Source: CAYRXM01 sp964449465
Lineage (GTDB): Bacteria > Chloroflexota > Anaerolineae > JAFGEY01
Assembly (NCBI GenBank): GCA_964449465.1
Contig: CAYVBK010000021.1
Location: forward strand, 1 to 64,000
Direction: 5' to 3'
Length of the DNA stretch: 64,000 nt
Part shown: positions 41,626-49,584 of the stretch, in pieces
How the letters are laid out: each line of letters opens with the position of its first letter
Numbering within the stretch: the first letter of the stretch is position 1
Program-made: the position numbers and the translations under genes
Notes under the pieces: model-generated
What the model was told of the DNA's origin: nothing
What the model saw: the letters and a program-made list of their open reading frames with translations, nothing else
The model's database searches: none

Positions 41626-44022
41626 ATGAATCGCTGGCAGGTTGGTTTGATGGTCTGTTGGGGTGGACTGGCCGTGGTGGCGCTGTGGGGCTGGTGGAGC
41701 GGCGCGGCGGCAGCGGCGGCCATACCGGGAGAGCCATTGGCGCAGCCTGTTCTCACGCCTACCCCGTTGCCGCGCCGAAATTACGACCCGCCCGCGCCGT
41801 CAGGCCTGGTGTGGGCGGCCGATGCGGCGCCGTTGCGGGTGGTGGATGCAGAGGGGTATCCGCGCATTGTCAAACTGTGGGGCGGCTATGACAGCAGTGT
41901 CGGCCTCGATTTTTATGCTCGCTATCGCCTGATCATCTCGGAGAGTTTTACTCCGCAGCAGTTGGATGAACTGCGGGCGCGAAATCCCAACCTGGTGATT
42001 CTCTTTTCCAGGGTCAGCACCTATGATACCGATGATGGACCGTTGGGCTCTCAGTGGGTGTATGCTGCACCCGGATCGCCGGAATTTGACTGCTTTTATC
42101 GCAATGCTGCCGGTCAGGTGATTCGGGTGGCCGAGTGGAATCATGGCATGTTCAACATGGGCAGCGAGTATTGCACACAAGCTATCGCCGATTATCTCTT
42201 TACTCAGTTTGATCCATTGCGCTATGACGGTGCTTTTTTCGACCGTGTGTATGAATTGATCACCCCGATCATCAGTGGCATGGATCTGAATCACGATGGC
42301 CTGGCCGACGATACAACCCCGGCAGGGCGGGCGGCAATTGACGCAGCCTATTATCAAGGCACACTGCGCTTTTTGACCCAGGTGCGCGCCGGGTTGAGCG
42401 AGCGGTTGGGGCGAGAGGCTGTTGTGATGGGCAACGATGCGCCGCTGGCCTATGCCGACATCTTGAACGGTCGCGAGTACGAGATGAATCTGCGCGACAT
42501 TCTGGATCGTGGGGATGATTGGATGTGGTTCAGGTATAATTACGAGCAGTGGATGCAGGCTTCGCGCCAGCCGCGACTGACGATGATGATGGGCAACCCG
42601 CCTTTGTGGATGCGCACCAAATATGGGCTGGGGCCTTATGACAAGATGAAAAAGGCGGTGGTGGATCAGGCGGCGGCCTATTATCAACGTATGCGCTTTG
42701 GTCTGGCAACGGCTTTGCTGGAAGGCGGCACTTTTGGTTTCGAGTTTGGCGATACCTGGCACGGCAACGCCTGGTGGTACGACGAGTTTGATGGGGCCGG
42801 GCTAGGGTTGGGCTACCTGGGGCAGCCTTTGGGCGAGGCGTATTGGGCGGCTGGCCCGTTGACGACGGTCAATGTGCTGCAAAATGCTGATTTTGAGTTG
42901 CCGGGCCTGGTTTCGTGGACGGTGCGGACGCAGCCGGGGGCGCAGGTGGCCTGGAGCAGCGTGCCGGTGAGTGCCACATTTGCTCCGCCTGGCAGTCACC
43001 TGGCCGCTCATGTCGCCATCACCGCCAGCGGCGCGACCCAGGATGTGCGGTTGGAGCAGGGGGGCATTTCGCTGGTTGGAGGACAGTGGTATACGCTGTC
43101 GTTTTGGGGGCAGGCCTCTCGCCCGCACTGGCAGGTGATTCCGTGCTTGTATGCTGCCGGAAACGAGTCGGTCTGGTGTACGCCCACCTCCTGGCAAGTA
43201 GAGTTTGGCACGACCTGGCAACAGTACTGGCTGTCATTTCAGGCCACTGCCACCGTCGGCGATGCTGTGCTGTCATTGGGGGTGGGCAGCCGTCCTACCG
43301 GCGCGGTCTGGCTCGATCAGGTCAGCTTGCAAGAGGGATGGCGGCCCCTGGTCTGGCGGCGCGATTTTGAGCGGGGGGTGGTGTTGGGCAATGCCACTGC
43401 CTCGCGGCAGCAGGTGACATTGGAGCGACCTTTTTTCAAGCTGAATGGCAGCCAGGCGCCTCTGGTGCAGGTGTTGATGGACGATACAGACCCTGAAACA
43501 CCTTTTTTCCAAAAATACGGCGGCTGGGCCGGGGCGACGGCCGGCTATGATGACTGGGGAAGCACTTTTCATTACGCGCTAGGCACTACCAACACGTTGG
43601 GGTTTCACAGCATCGTCACCTGGCGACCCGACATTCCCTCTGCCGACTGGTACACGGTGCATGCCTGGGTGGCGCCGCACTCCAACTGCACCGACACCGT
43701 CACTTATACCGTGCAGCATGCCAGCGGGCAGACGACGGTGCCGGTCGGCCAGCAAGTTGCCGAACCGGGTTGGGTGTTTTTGGGCGTTTATTCTTTTACC
43801 ACCGGAATGAACGGCAGTGTGAGTCTGTCCAATCAGACGCGGGCACATTGGGTAGTAGCCGATGCGATGCGGTTCGAGTCTCGGCGTCGGTATAACGACG
43901 GCAGCGAGGTTACATCGGTGTGGTTAGAGGGGCAGGATGGCTTGATTTTGCTGAACGAACCCTCTGCGGGCCGGGATCATACGTTATTTTTGCCGCTGGT
44001 TTTGCGCGATGCCGCTCCATAG
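41626..44022 (+). CDS. Secreted GHL15-like glycoside hydrolase with carbohydrate-binding and golvesin-like C-terminal domains
   Basis: 798 aa from ATG 41626 (GGAGGTGGAG upstream). N-terminal signal peptide (VGLMVCWGGLAVVALWGWWSG) and a Pro/Thr linker. Residues ~80-410 resemble the putative glycosyl hydrolase GHL15 barrel: IVKLWGGYD, LVILFSRVS, YDGAFFDRVYE, AVVMGNDAP, GGTFGFEFGDTWHG. A beta-sandwich carbohydrate-binding-like domain (~430-580) follows, then a golvesin C-terminal-like domain (~640-770: YDDWGSTFHYALG to WVVADAMRF). It is exported and probably acts on extracellular polysaccharide; the substrate is unknown. It stands alone with its own promoter and ends eight bases from a convergent gene. 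Confidence 0.68.
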   Translation: MNRWQVGLMVCWGGLAVVALWGWWSGAAAAAAIPGEPLAQPVLTPTPLPRRNYDPPAPSGLVWAADAAPLRVVDAEGYPRIVKLWGGYDSSVGLDFYARYRLIISESFTPQQLDELRARNPNLVILFSRVSTYDTDDGPLGSQWVYAAPGSPEFDCFYRNAAGQVIRVAEWNHGMFNMGSEYCTQAIADYLFTQFDPLRYDGAFFDRVYELITPIISGMDLNHDGLADDTTPAGRAAIDAAYYQGTLRFLTQVRAGLSERLGREAVVMGNDAPLAYADILNGREYEMNLRDILDRGDDWMWFRYNYEQWMQASRQPRLTMMMGNPPLWMRTKYGLGPYDKMKKAVVDQAAAYYQRMRFGLATALLEGGTFGFEFGDTWHGNAWWYDEFDGAGLGLGYLGQPLGEAYWAAGPLTTVNVLQNADFELPGLVSWTVRTQPGAQVAWSSVPVSATFAPPGSHLAAHVAITASGATQDVRLEQGGISLVGGQWYTLSFWGQASRPHWQVIPCLYAAGNESVWCTPTSWQVEFGTTWQQYWLSFQATATVGDAVLSLGVGSRPTGAVWLDQVSLQEGWRPLVWRRDFERGVVLGNATASRQQVTLERPFFKLNGSQAPLVQVLMDDTDPETPFFQKYGGWAGATAGYDDWGSTFHYALGTTNTLGFHSIVTWRPDIPSADWYTVHAWVAPHSNCTDTVTYTVQHASGQTTVPVGQQVAEPGWVFLGVYSFTTGMNGSVSLSNQTRAHWVVADAMRFESRRRYNDGSEVTSVWLEGQDGLILLNEPSAGRDHTLFLPLVLRDAAP

Positions 44023-44029
44023 TCCGGCC

Positions 44030-44701
44030 TTATTCAACCGGCTGGGCATATTTGAACTCGGCTTGTGAACGACGAACACCCAGAGTTATCGTAGATTGTT
44101 GAATAACCTGGACGGTGAGGTTGGGATAGTTGCGCTTGAGCAGATCTATGCTGCCGCCCGGCCGTAACATGGCAATTTTCATCGTTTCCGAGTCGCCGAT
44201 GGCCTGAAAGCGAAACGGGCGGCCGGTAGGATGTCCATTCAACAAAATCTGACCTTTTCCGTCTATGGTCAGTGTGGAGTGGTGGGTCAGCCTTTGATCA
44301 TTCAAGGCGATGGCTTCGGCGCCGGCGTTGCGCAGTTCGTTGAGCAGGTCTTGCAAATCCAGCGCGGTCAGCGGGCCGTCCAGGCGCAGTTCGATGCCGG
44401 GTCCGCTCACATTGATGGCGCCGTTGGCAATCTTGACCCAATTCAACTCGTTGACCAGTCCCTCCAACACTGTCTTGCGCTGCTCGTCCTGATACTCGGC
44501 CAGTTGCGCCTCCAGCGAAGCGATCTCGATTTGCATATCGTGATTGGCATTGATCAGGCCAGTGAGCAACATGGTCTGGTTGTTGTCACTCAATCCCAGT
44601 TTGCGCGTGCGCACCTGGGTGCGGATTTGGGCCACGATAAACACCCCCATGCTCAGCATAAAAATGAACAAAAAGACTTGGGAAACAATGCTCTTTTTCA
44701 T
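44030..44701 (-). CDS. DUF881 protein (second of a tandem pair)
   Basis: 223 aa. Short cytoplasmic N-terminus, one membrane helix (VFLFIFMLSMGVFIVAQI), coiled coil (~45-85), then the DUF881 domain with INVSGPGIELRLDGP, DLQDLLNELRNAGAEAIALNDQRL and a VQVIQQSTITLG end. In many Gram-positive genomes DUF881 genes lie near division loci; the domain's role is unknown. It lies 11 bases after the upstream paralogue and is clearly co-transcribed. Confidence 0.85.
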   Translation of the reverse strand: MKKSIVSQVFLFIFMLSMGVFIVAQIRTQVRTRKLGLSDNNQTMLLTGLINANHDMQIEIASLEAQLAEYQDEQRKTVLEGLVNELNWVKIANGAINVSGPGIELRLDGPLTALDLQDLLNELRNAGAEAIALNDQRLTHHSTLTIDGKGQILLNGHPTGRPFRFQAIGDSETMKIAMLRPGGSIDLLKRNYPNLTVQVIQQSTITLGVRRSQAEFKYAQPVE

Positions 44702-44712
44702 TCTGCTCTCCG

Positions 44713-45414
44713 TCAGCCGCCCGGCTGGGCATACTTGTGCCGCAGGCTGCCGCGATAGGCCGGAATCGAGATCGTTTCAATGCGCGAAAATTCCAGCCCG
44801 ATCTTGAATCGCTCCTGGCGGGTTTTTAGTTCGCTCAAATAGCCGGGGTTGCGCAAATAGTCTAACTGGCGTATAGGGTTGCCGATGGCTCTGACTTCAT
44901 AAGGCGGCGATAGGCGGGTGTCGTTGATCATGATGGTCGAGCCGACGCAGTAAATCGAGGTGCTGTTGACGATCCGTTCATCATTGATGGCAATGGCCTC
45001 GCTGTCGGCCATCCACAGCACATTGACCACATCGCGCAGGTCGTAATCGTGGATCAAATACTGATCGGCGTTGCCGCCGAGCGCGCGCGGGCCATCACTC
45101 AATGTGATGATGACGCCGGGACCGCGCACATCGAGCAGGCCGGCATACATTTTCTGTTTGGTCAATTCCTGGCGCACATCCCGCAAAATTTGGGTGTTGG
45201 CTACTGCTTCTTGCTGCTTTTTGTCCAATTCTTGACGCAGCCGGCCAATAGTGCGCTTGAGTTCTTGCTGCTCCAACTCGAGTTGTTGGACGGTGCGGTT
45301 AACCCGATCAGAGGTATGGTCGGATGGAGTAGCCATCGTCGGCCATTGCAGGCTGACCAGGATGCCCAGGAGCAGGGTGGCGATCAGCATGGAAATTTGT
45401 TTCACTTGGGGCAT
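44713..45414 (-). CDS. DUF881 protein (first of a tandem pair)
   Basis: 233 aa from ATG 45414 (AAAGGA upstream; the ORF extends to 45468 without support). Same layout as its neighbour: membrane helix (ISMLIATLLLGILVSLQW), long coiled coil (VQQLELEQQELKRTIGRLRQ), and DUF881 domain with VRGPGVIITLSDGP, DVVNVLWMADSEAIAINDERIV and INDTRLSPPYEVRAIG. The pair shares the domain but has diverged outside the motifs, so the duplication is old. Confidence 0.87.
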   Translation of the reverse strand: MPQVKQISMLIATLLLGILVSLQWPTMATPSDHTSDRVNRTVQQLELEQQELKRTIGRLRQELDKKQQEAVANTQILRDVRQELTKQKMYAGLLDVRGPGVIITLSDGPRALGGNADQYLIHDYDLRDVVNVLWMADSEAIAINDERIVNSTSIYCVGSTIMINDTRLSPPYEVRAIGNPIRQLDYLRNPGYLSELKTRQERFKIGLEFSRIETISIPAYRGSLRHKYAQPGG

Positions 45415-45488
45415 CGCCTTGTTCCTTTGTTGACATGCAGATGGCAGGCTAAAACTCGTGTTTGCCAACGGCTGGGAGTCTTGGATAC

Positions 45489-45515
45489 AAAAAAATGCAC
45501 CACAGGGTGCATTTT
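45489..45515 (-). terminator. Terminator after the CARDB-like lipoprotein gene
   Basis: AAAATGCACC (45492-45501) and GGTGCATTTT (45506-45515) pair with a 4-base loop. On the minus strand the right arm runs into a 7-T tract (A-run 45489-45495 on the plus strand). Confidence 0.8.
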
Positions 45516-45551
45516 GAAATCAACAATCTGAGTGATGGTTTTGTTGGGGGA

Positions 45552-46070
45552 TCAGGGCTGTGAGATCAACAGATCGTAGCTTTTCTGATTGTCGGCCTGA
45601 TTGGTTTCGCCGGTCACCGGCAAAGCCTGTACGTAGAGATGATATTGGTAGCTGAATGGAATGTCGGTATTCTTGAAATGAAAGATTTTGATTTCGCCGG
45701 GGGCGATTCCATCAATCACCCCGTTTTGTTCGAGGATAGCTGCCTTGTCCTGATCTTTGAACAGTTTGATTTGCACGGTGACATTTTTCTCAATGCTGGC
45801 GCCGGTGTTTTCGATGGCTACGAGCAGGGTAATGCCCTCACCGCGTTTTTTGCGGTCCATAATTTTGTCATATTCCAGCGGAGGGTCAAAGTCTACGGCT
45901 AACACCGCCAGGTCGTGTTCCTGGACGCGGCGTTCGGCCACGTCGGACGTGGGGACGGGGGTTACAGGCGTATTGTCAACAACCTTGATTTGAATGCAGC
46001 CGCTCAAGGCCATCGTAGCCACGATCAGGATCAGGGAAGCAATCACGTTCGACCTTTTGAGGAAAAACAT
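45552..46070 (-). CDS. CARDB-like lipoprotein
   Basis: 172 aa from ATG 46070 (AGGAGG upstream; the ORF extends to 46352 but that part lacks a site and overlaps the next gene). Signal peptide with lipobox ATMALSGC. The mature part is a single beta-sandwich of the CARDB/NEW-A type: LLVAIENTGASIEKNVTVQIKLF, IAPGEIKIFHF and an end with TNQADNQKSYDL, the usual Asp-Asn close of CARDB repeats. It is predicted on the outer membrane surface; such domains mediate adhesion or carbohydrate and protein contacts. Confidence 0.72.
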   Translation of the reverse strand: MFFLKRSNVIASLILIVATMALSGCIQIKVVDNTPVTPVPTSDVAERRVQEHDLAVLAVDFDPPLEYDKIMDRKKRGEGITLLVAIENTGASIEKNVTVQIKLFKDQDKAAILEQNGVIDGIAPGEIKIFHFKNTDIPFSYQYHLYVQALPVTGETNQADNQKSYDLLISQP

Positions 46071-46218
46071 CCTTGCCTCCTTGGGATAAAAAGAACCTGA
46101 TTTCAATATGCGCAAACCAGATAAATAATCCAACATAACCCAATCATATCGCAAAGTGGGCGATTTGTCAAGTGAGGGTAAGCATACGTGAAAATTGCGT
46201 GAAGGCATCGTTGGATGG

Positions 46219-47139
46219 TCAGTGACGCAGGTCGGCCAGCAGTCGTTCGATGGCGTCCAGTCGCGCCGGGTTGGCCGTCCCATCGGATTGGCCGAGGTGT
46301 TCGAGATGATCGGCGATTTGATAGATGCGAAGGCGTCGCCAAAATTGGGCATCTATTTCAGCCGATTCGGTATAGCCATCCAAAAAGCCCTTTTGCACGT
46401 TCTGAGGGTGCGGCCAGGGCCAGTTAAAAACGCGACTCATATCACGTTCGGGGCTGCCGCCCAGCGCTTCGGTCCAGTCCAGCACGCCGATCATGTGATA
46501 ATCGGTCAAGCCGCGCTCGACCATGATATTTTGTGGCGTGTAATGGTCGTGGATCAGGCAGGCGCGCGGGGCATTGAACAAATGACCGGCTTGCAAGACC
46601 TGGCGGATGGACTGTGCCAGGGCAGTGGGCAGGGTTTTTTGCGCTAGGCCGGCATTGACCAATTCGTCTATCCAGCTCAACACGGCTTCTTGCTCGTGCA
46701 AGGTGATGCCCAATTCGGGGGTGTAAAAATCGCCAAAAAAATCCAGCTTGATCTGGTGCAGGTGCGCCATATAGCGGCCCATCTCATAGGCCACCGATTC
46801 CAGCTCCCACTGATCGAGCGAATGGATCACCTCGCTCAGGGGCTCGCCGGGCAGGCGGGTTTGCAGCATCCAGGGTTGCGGTACGAGGGTCAGCGAATCA
46901 TCCAGGTGAAGCGGACGTGGCACCGGCACGCCGGTTTCCGAGGTGAGCAGGCGCAGCAGGTAGGCTTCTTTCCAGGGGCGACGTTGTTCGGTGCGGCGAT
47001 ATATTTTGATGATCACGTCCAGGGTGGGATTGACCATCTGAACCTGATAGCACAGGTTGGCATGTTCGCCGGGAAACGGCGACGAGGATACCAGTTCGGC
47101 ATCAGAAAAGACGACCCGGATCAGTGGCAGCAGGTCCAA
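46219..47139 (-). CDS. APH-family phosphotransferase
   Basis: 306 aa. Aminoglycoside phosphotransferase/choline kinase fold: an N-lobe with YQVQMVNPTLDVIIKIYR (ATP-binding Lys), a Brenner-type catalytic loop LIHDHYTPQNIMV (Asp and Asn present) and the metal-binding VLDWTEALGGSPERD. Members phosphorylate antibiotics, choline, homoserine, sugars or proteins; the substrate cannot be read here. Its start lies three bases after the stop of the metallophosphoesterase, so the two form an operon. An rRNA methyltransferase linked to aminoglycoside resistance is divergently encoded nearby, so a drug kinase is possible, but a metabolic kinase is more likely. Confidence 0.78.
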   Translation of the reverse strand: MDLLPLIRVVFSDAELVSSSPFPGEHANLCYQVQMVNPTLDVIIKIYRRTEQRRPWKEAYLLRLLTSETGVPVPRPLHLDDSLTLVPQPWMLQTRLPGEPLSEVIHSLDQWELESVAYEMGRYMAHLHQIKLDFFGDFYTPELGITLHEQEAVLSWIDELVNAGLAQKTLPTALAQSIRQVLQAGHLFNAPRACLIHDHYTPQNIMVERGLTDYHMIGVLDWTEALGGSPERDMSRVFNWPWPHPQNVQKGFLDGYTESAEIDAQFWRRLRIYQIADHLEHLGQSDGTANPARLDAIERLLADLRH

Positions 47140-47142
47140 TGC

Positions 47143-47877
47143 TCACCATCCATAAGACAGGCGAATGATCAGCCGCGTGGGCAGGTGTGACTTTTCCATC
47201 AAGTGCTGCACTTGAGAAATGTCATAAGAAACGCGACGGTGTTCCAGCGTCATTGCTTCGGTATCCAGGATGGCATAGCTGGCTCTGGGGTCGCCATCGC
47301 GCGGCTGCCCGACGCTGCCGGGGTTGATGATCAGGCGGTCGGGGCCGAGTTCGTATCGGTCTTGTTCGAGCAGGCGTTCGGTGCGGCAGGTGTTTTTGTC
47401 GTTTTGATTTTGCAGGCGGAAAATGACCGGCACGTGGGTGTGCCCAACCAGGCAGTAGGCGGTGTGAAAGTAGGAAAAGTTGAGGATAGCCGCAGTTGGC
47501 TGCAAGATGTATTCCCAAATCGGTTGACGAGGGCTGCCGTGCACCAGGGTAAATTCGTCGTGGACCAGGCTGAGCGGCAGGTTTTCCAGGTAGGCCTTGT
47601 TGTCGGGAGTGAGTTGATCGCCGGTCCATTGGATGGCGAATTTGGCTTCTGGATTAAAGTCGTCAATGTCAGCCTGGCCGATGGCGGCCCAGTCGTGATT
47701 GCCGATGATGCACTCGTGATCCAGCGAGCGCAGCAAATCAATGCACTCGTTGGGCTGTGGGCCATATCCCACCAGGTCGCCCAGACACCATACCGGCAGG
47801 CCGGCCGGGGCGTCGTCCAGGATGGCCTGGAACGCGGTCAGGTTGGAGTGAATATCTGAAATGATCAAATAACGCAT
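47143..47877 (-). CDS. Calcineurin-like metallophosphoesterase
   Basis: 244 aa from ATG 47877 (GGAG upstream), giving the expected start MRYLIISDIHSN. All metal-binding motifs are present: SDIHSN, GDLVGYGP, GNHDW and GHTHVP. Members hydrolyse phosphomono- or diesters with Mn2+/Fe2+. It is the first gene of the pair with the APH-family kinase, and the two opposite activities suggest a shared small-molecule substrate or a regulatory pair; this is inference. Confidence 0.88.
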   Translation of the reverse strand: MRYLIISDIHSNLTAFQAILDDAPAGLPVWCLGDLVGYGPQPNECIDLLRSLDHECIIGNHDWAAIGQADIDDFNPEAKFAIQWTGDQLTPDNKAYLENLPLSLVHDEFTLVHGSPRQPIWEYILQPTAAILNFSYFHTAYCLVGHTHVPVIFRLQNQNDKNTCRTERLLEQDRYELGPDRLIINPGSVGQPRDGDPRASYAILDTEAMTLEHRRVSYDISQVQHLMEKSHLPTRLIIRLSYGW

Positions 47878-47959
47878 GGCGATTGCTCCGTAACAGGGTG
47901 TGCAGATTGGGCTAATCATATCACATTTTGCTTGTTTTGGCTAATGCCTGATCCTGAAT

Positions 47960-47965
47960 TATAAT
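47960..47965 (+). promoter_or_regulatory. -10 box for the rRNA methyltransferase pair
   Basis: Perfect TATAAT at 47960-47965, 17 bases before ATG 47983, so the leader is very short. A TTTGGC (47936-47941, 18-base spacing) is a weak -35. Confidence 0.5.
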
Positions 47966-47982
47966 AGAGGTGAGGGATAGGG

Positions 47983-48801
47983 ATGAAGACAGGCACACAA
48001 CCCGATATGGTAGCCATTGAGCAGATTGTGCTGCGGGTGCATGCGGCGCCCAAGTATCGGCGGGTGTGCCTGGAGACGGTGCAGCGCGTGGCTGCCGAGT
48101 CGTGGGCGCGGTATGGGGCGTTCAAGGCGGCCTTGCAAGCCACGCAAGCCCAGCTGCATCAGGTGTATGGGGCATACGAACAGCCGATGGATTATGCGCG
48201 GGCCTGGGCAGAGCTTGAGGCGGCGCAGCACGACCAGGAGCGGCTGCACCGGGTGTATCTCGAGTTGCTGGCGCGGCATGCCTCGACTCGTGAGCGGCTG
48301 AACATCCTGGAGCATTTCTATGCCGGCATTTTTTCGCGGACCGGCATTCCCCGGTCGGTGTTAGACCTGGCCTGCGGTCTGGGGCCGCTGTCTTTGCCCT
48401 GGATGGGGCTGCCGGCAGGGGCGGTGTATCACGCCTATGATATTGATGCCGCGCGGGTCGAGTTTTTGGGCCGTTACCTGGCCTGGAGCGGCGCGGCGGG
48501 GCAGGCGCACCTGCAAGATATTTTGTGTCATCCGCCTCAAGAGGCCGCCGACGTGGCCCTATTACTCAAATCTGCTCCATGTCTGGAACAGCAGGAAAAG
48601 GGCAGCACTCTCAGGCTGCTCCACCATCTCCGGGCGGCCTGGGTAGTGGTCAGTTTTCCGACCAGCAGTCTGGGACGGCGTGACAAGGGTATGCCGGCGC
48701 ATTATGAGCAGGTGATGCGCCAGATGTTGGATGGCCTGGCCTGGCCGGTGACGCGACTGGAATTTGCCGGCGAACTGGTCTTTATTGTGCAAAAGGGGTG
48801 A
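47983..48801 (+). CDS. 16S rRNA (guanine-1405-N7)-methyltransferase-like protein (ArmA/Rmt/FmrO family)
   Basis: 272 aa. An N-terminal helical domain (~1-110) is followed by a Rossmann methyltransferase domain: SVLDLACGLGPLSL (SAM motif), YHAYDIDAARVEFLGRYL, ALLLKSAPCLEQQEKGS and VVSFPTSSLGRRDKGM. The last two strings are hallmarks of the aminoglycoside-resistance methyltransferases that modify N7 of G1405 in helix 44 and block gentamicin- and kanamycin-type drugs. Whether this homologue modifies its own ribosomes or a different site is unknown. There are no mobile-element signs, and GC content matches the neighbours, so it looks native. Its stop overlaps the GTG start of rsmI. Confidence 0.85.
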   Translation: MKTGTQPDMVAIEQIVLRVHAAPKYRRVCLETVQRVAAESWARYGAFKAALQATQAQLHQVYGAYEQPMDYARAWAELEAAQHDQERLHRVYLELLARHASTRERLNILEHFYAGIFSRTGIPRSVLDLACGLGPLSLPWMGLPAGAVYHAYDIDAARVEFLGRYLAWSGAAGQAHLQDILCHPPQEAADVALLLKSAPCLEQQEKGSTLRLLHHLRAAWVVVSFPTSSLGRRDKGMPAHYEQVMRQMLDGLAWPVTRLEFAGELVFIVQKG

Positions 48802-49517
48802 ACGTGGATTCGGATGGGGATGAGGCAACTCATTCGCTCTACCTGGTCGGCACGCCGATTGGCAATCTGGAGGATATTAGCCCGCGCGCGTTGGAGGTGC
48901 TGCGTTCGGTGGGGCTGATCGCCGCCGAAAATCCGGCCAAGACCCAGCGTCTGTTGACCCGTTATCACATTCACACGCCGATGATGCGCTTTACCGATGC
49001 CTATGAGCGCAAAAAAAAGGAGCGGTTGGATGCGGTTCTGGTAGCGTTGGGGCGTACCGATGTGGCGCTGGTCTCAGAGGCGGGCATGCCTCTGCTGGCC
49101 GATCCGGGCTACGAGTTGCTGCGTGCGCTGATTGAGCGGGGTGTGTCGGTGATTCCTGTGCCTGGCCCCACAGCCCTGATGATGGCATTGAGCCTGTCGG
49201 GGCTGGCGACAGAGGCTGGCTGGGTGTTTTTGGGCTTTTTGTCGCACAAAGCGGCGGCGCGGCGGCGGGCACTGGGTGAGTTTATCCATGACGCCCGCGC
49301 CTTGGCGTGTTACGAGTCGCCGCATCGTCTGGTTGAATCGCTGGGCGACGCCCTCGCCGTGTTGGGGGATCGCCAGGTGGCCGTATGCGGCGAGCTAACC
49401 AAGTTGTACGAGCAGGTCTGGCGCGGGCGGCTGAGCCAGGCTGTGCTTTGTTTTGAGCAAGAGCCGCCGCGCGGCGAGTATGTTCTGGTGATTGCGCCGT
49501 CTGACACGGCAACGTAG
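48798..49517 (+). CDS. rsmI: 16S rRNA (cytidine-1402-2'-O)-methyltransferase RsmI
   Basis: 239 aa from GTG 48798, overlapping the previous stop (GTGA). SIROHEME/tetrapyrrole-methylase fold with LYLVGTPIGNLEDIS, AAENPAKTQRLL, VSEAGMPLLADPG, VIPVPGPTALMMAL and ACYESPHRLVESL, all RsmI signatures (Asn replaces the usual Asp in AAEDTR-type motifs). It 2'-O-methylates C1402 in the 30S decoding site. It is coupled to the G1405-type methyltransferase, three nucleotides away in the same helix. At 239 aa it lacks the C-terminal extension of longer homologues. Confidence 0.93.
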   Translation: MNVDSDGDEATHSLYLVGTPIGNLEDISPRALEVLRSVGLIAAENPAKTQRLLTRYHIHTPMMRFTDAYERKKKERLDAVLVALGRTDVALVSEAGMPLLADPGYELLRALIERGVSVIPVPGPTALMMALSLSGLATEAGWVFLGFLSHKAAARRRALGEFIHDARALACYESPHRLVESLGDALAVLGDRQVAVCGELTKLYEQVWRGRLSQAVLCFEQEPPRGEYVLVIAPSDTAT

Positions 49518-49584
49518 GGATGGATGCTCTTCCGACGATGTGCCTGGAGGTCGAGCCGTTTGGTTGAATGGAGAAAGGAGAACT

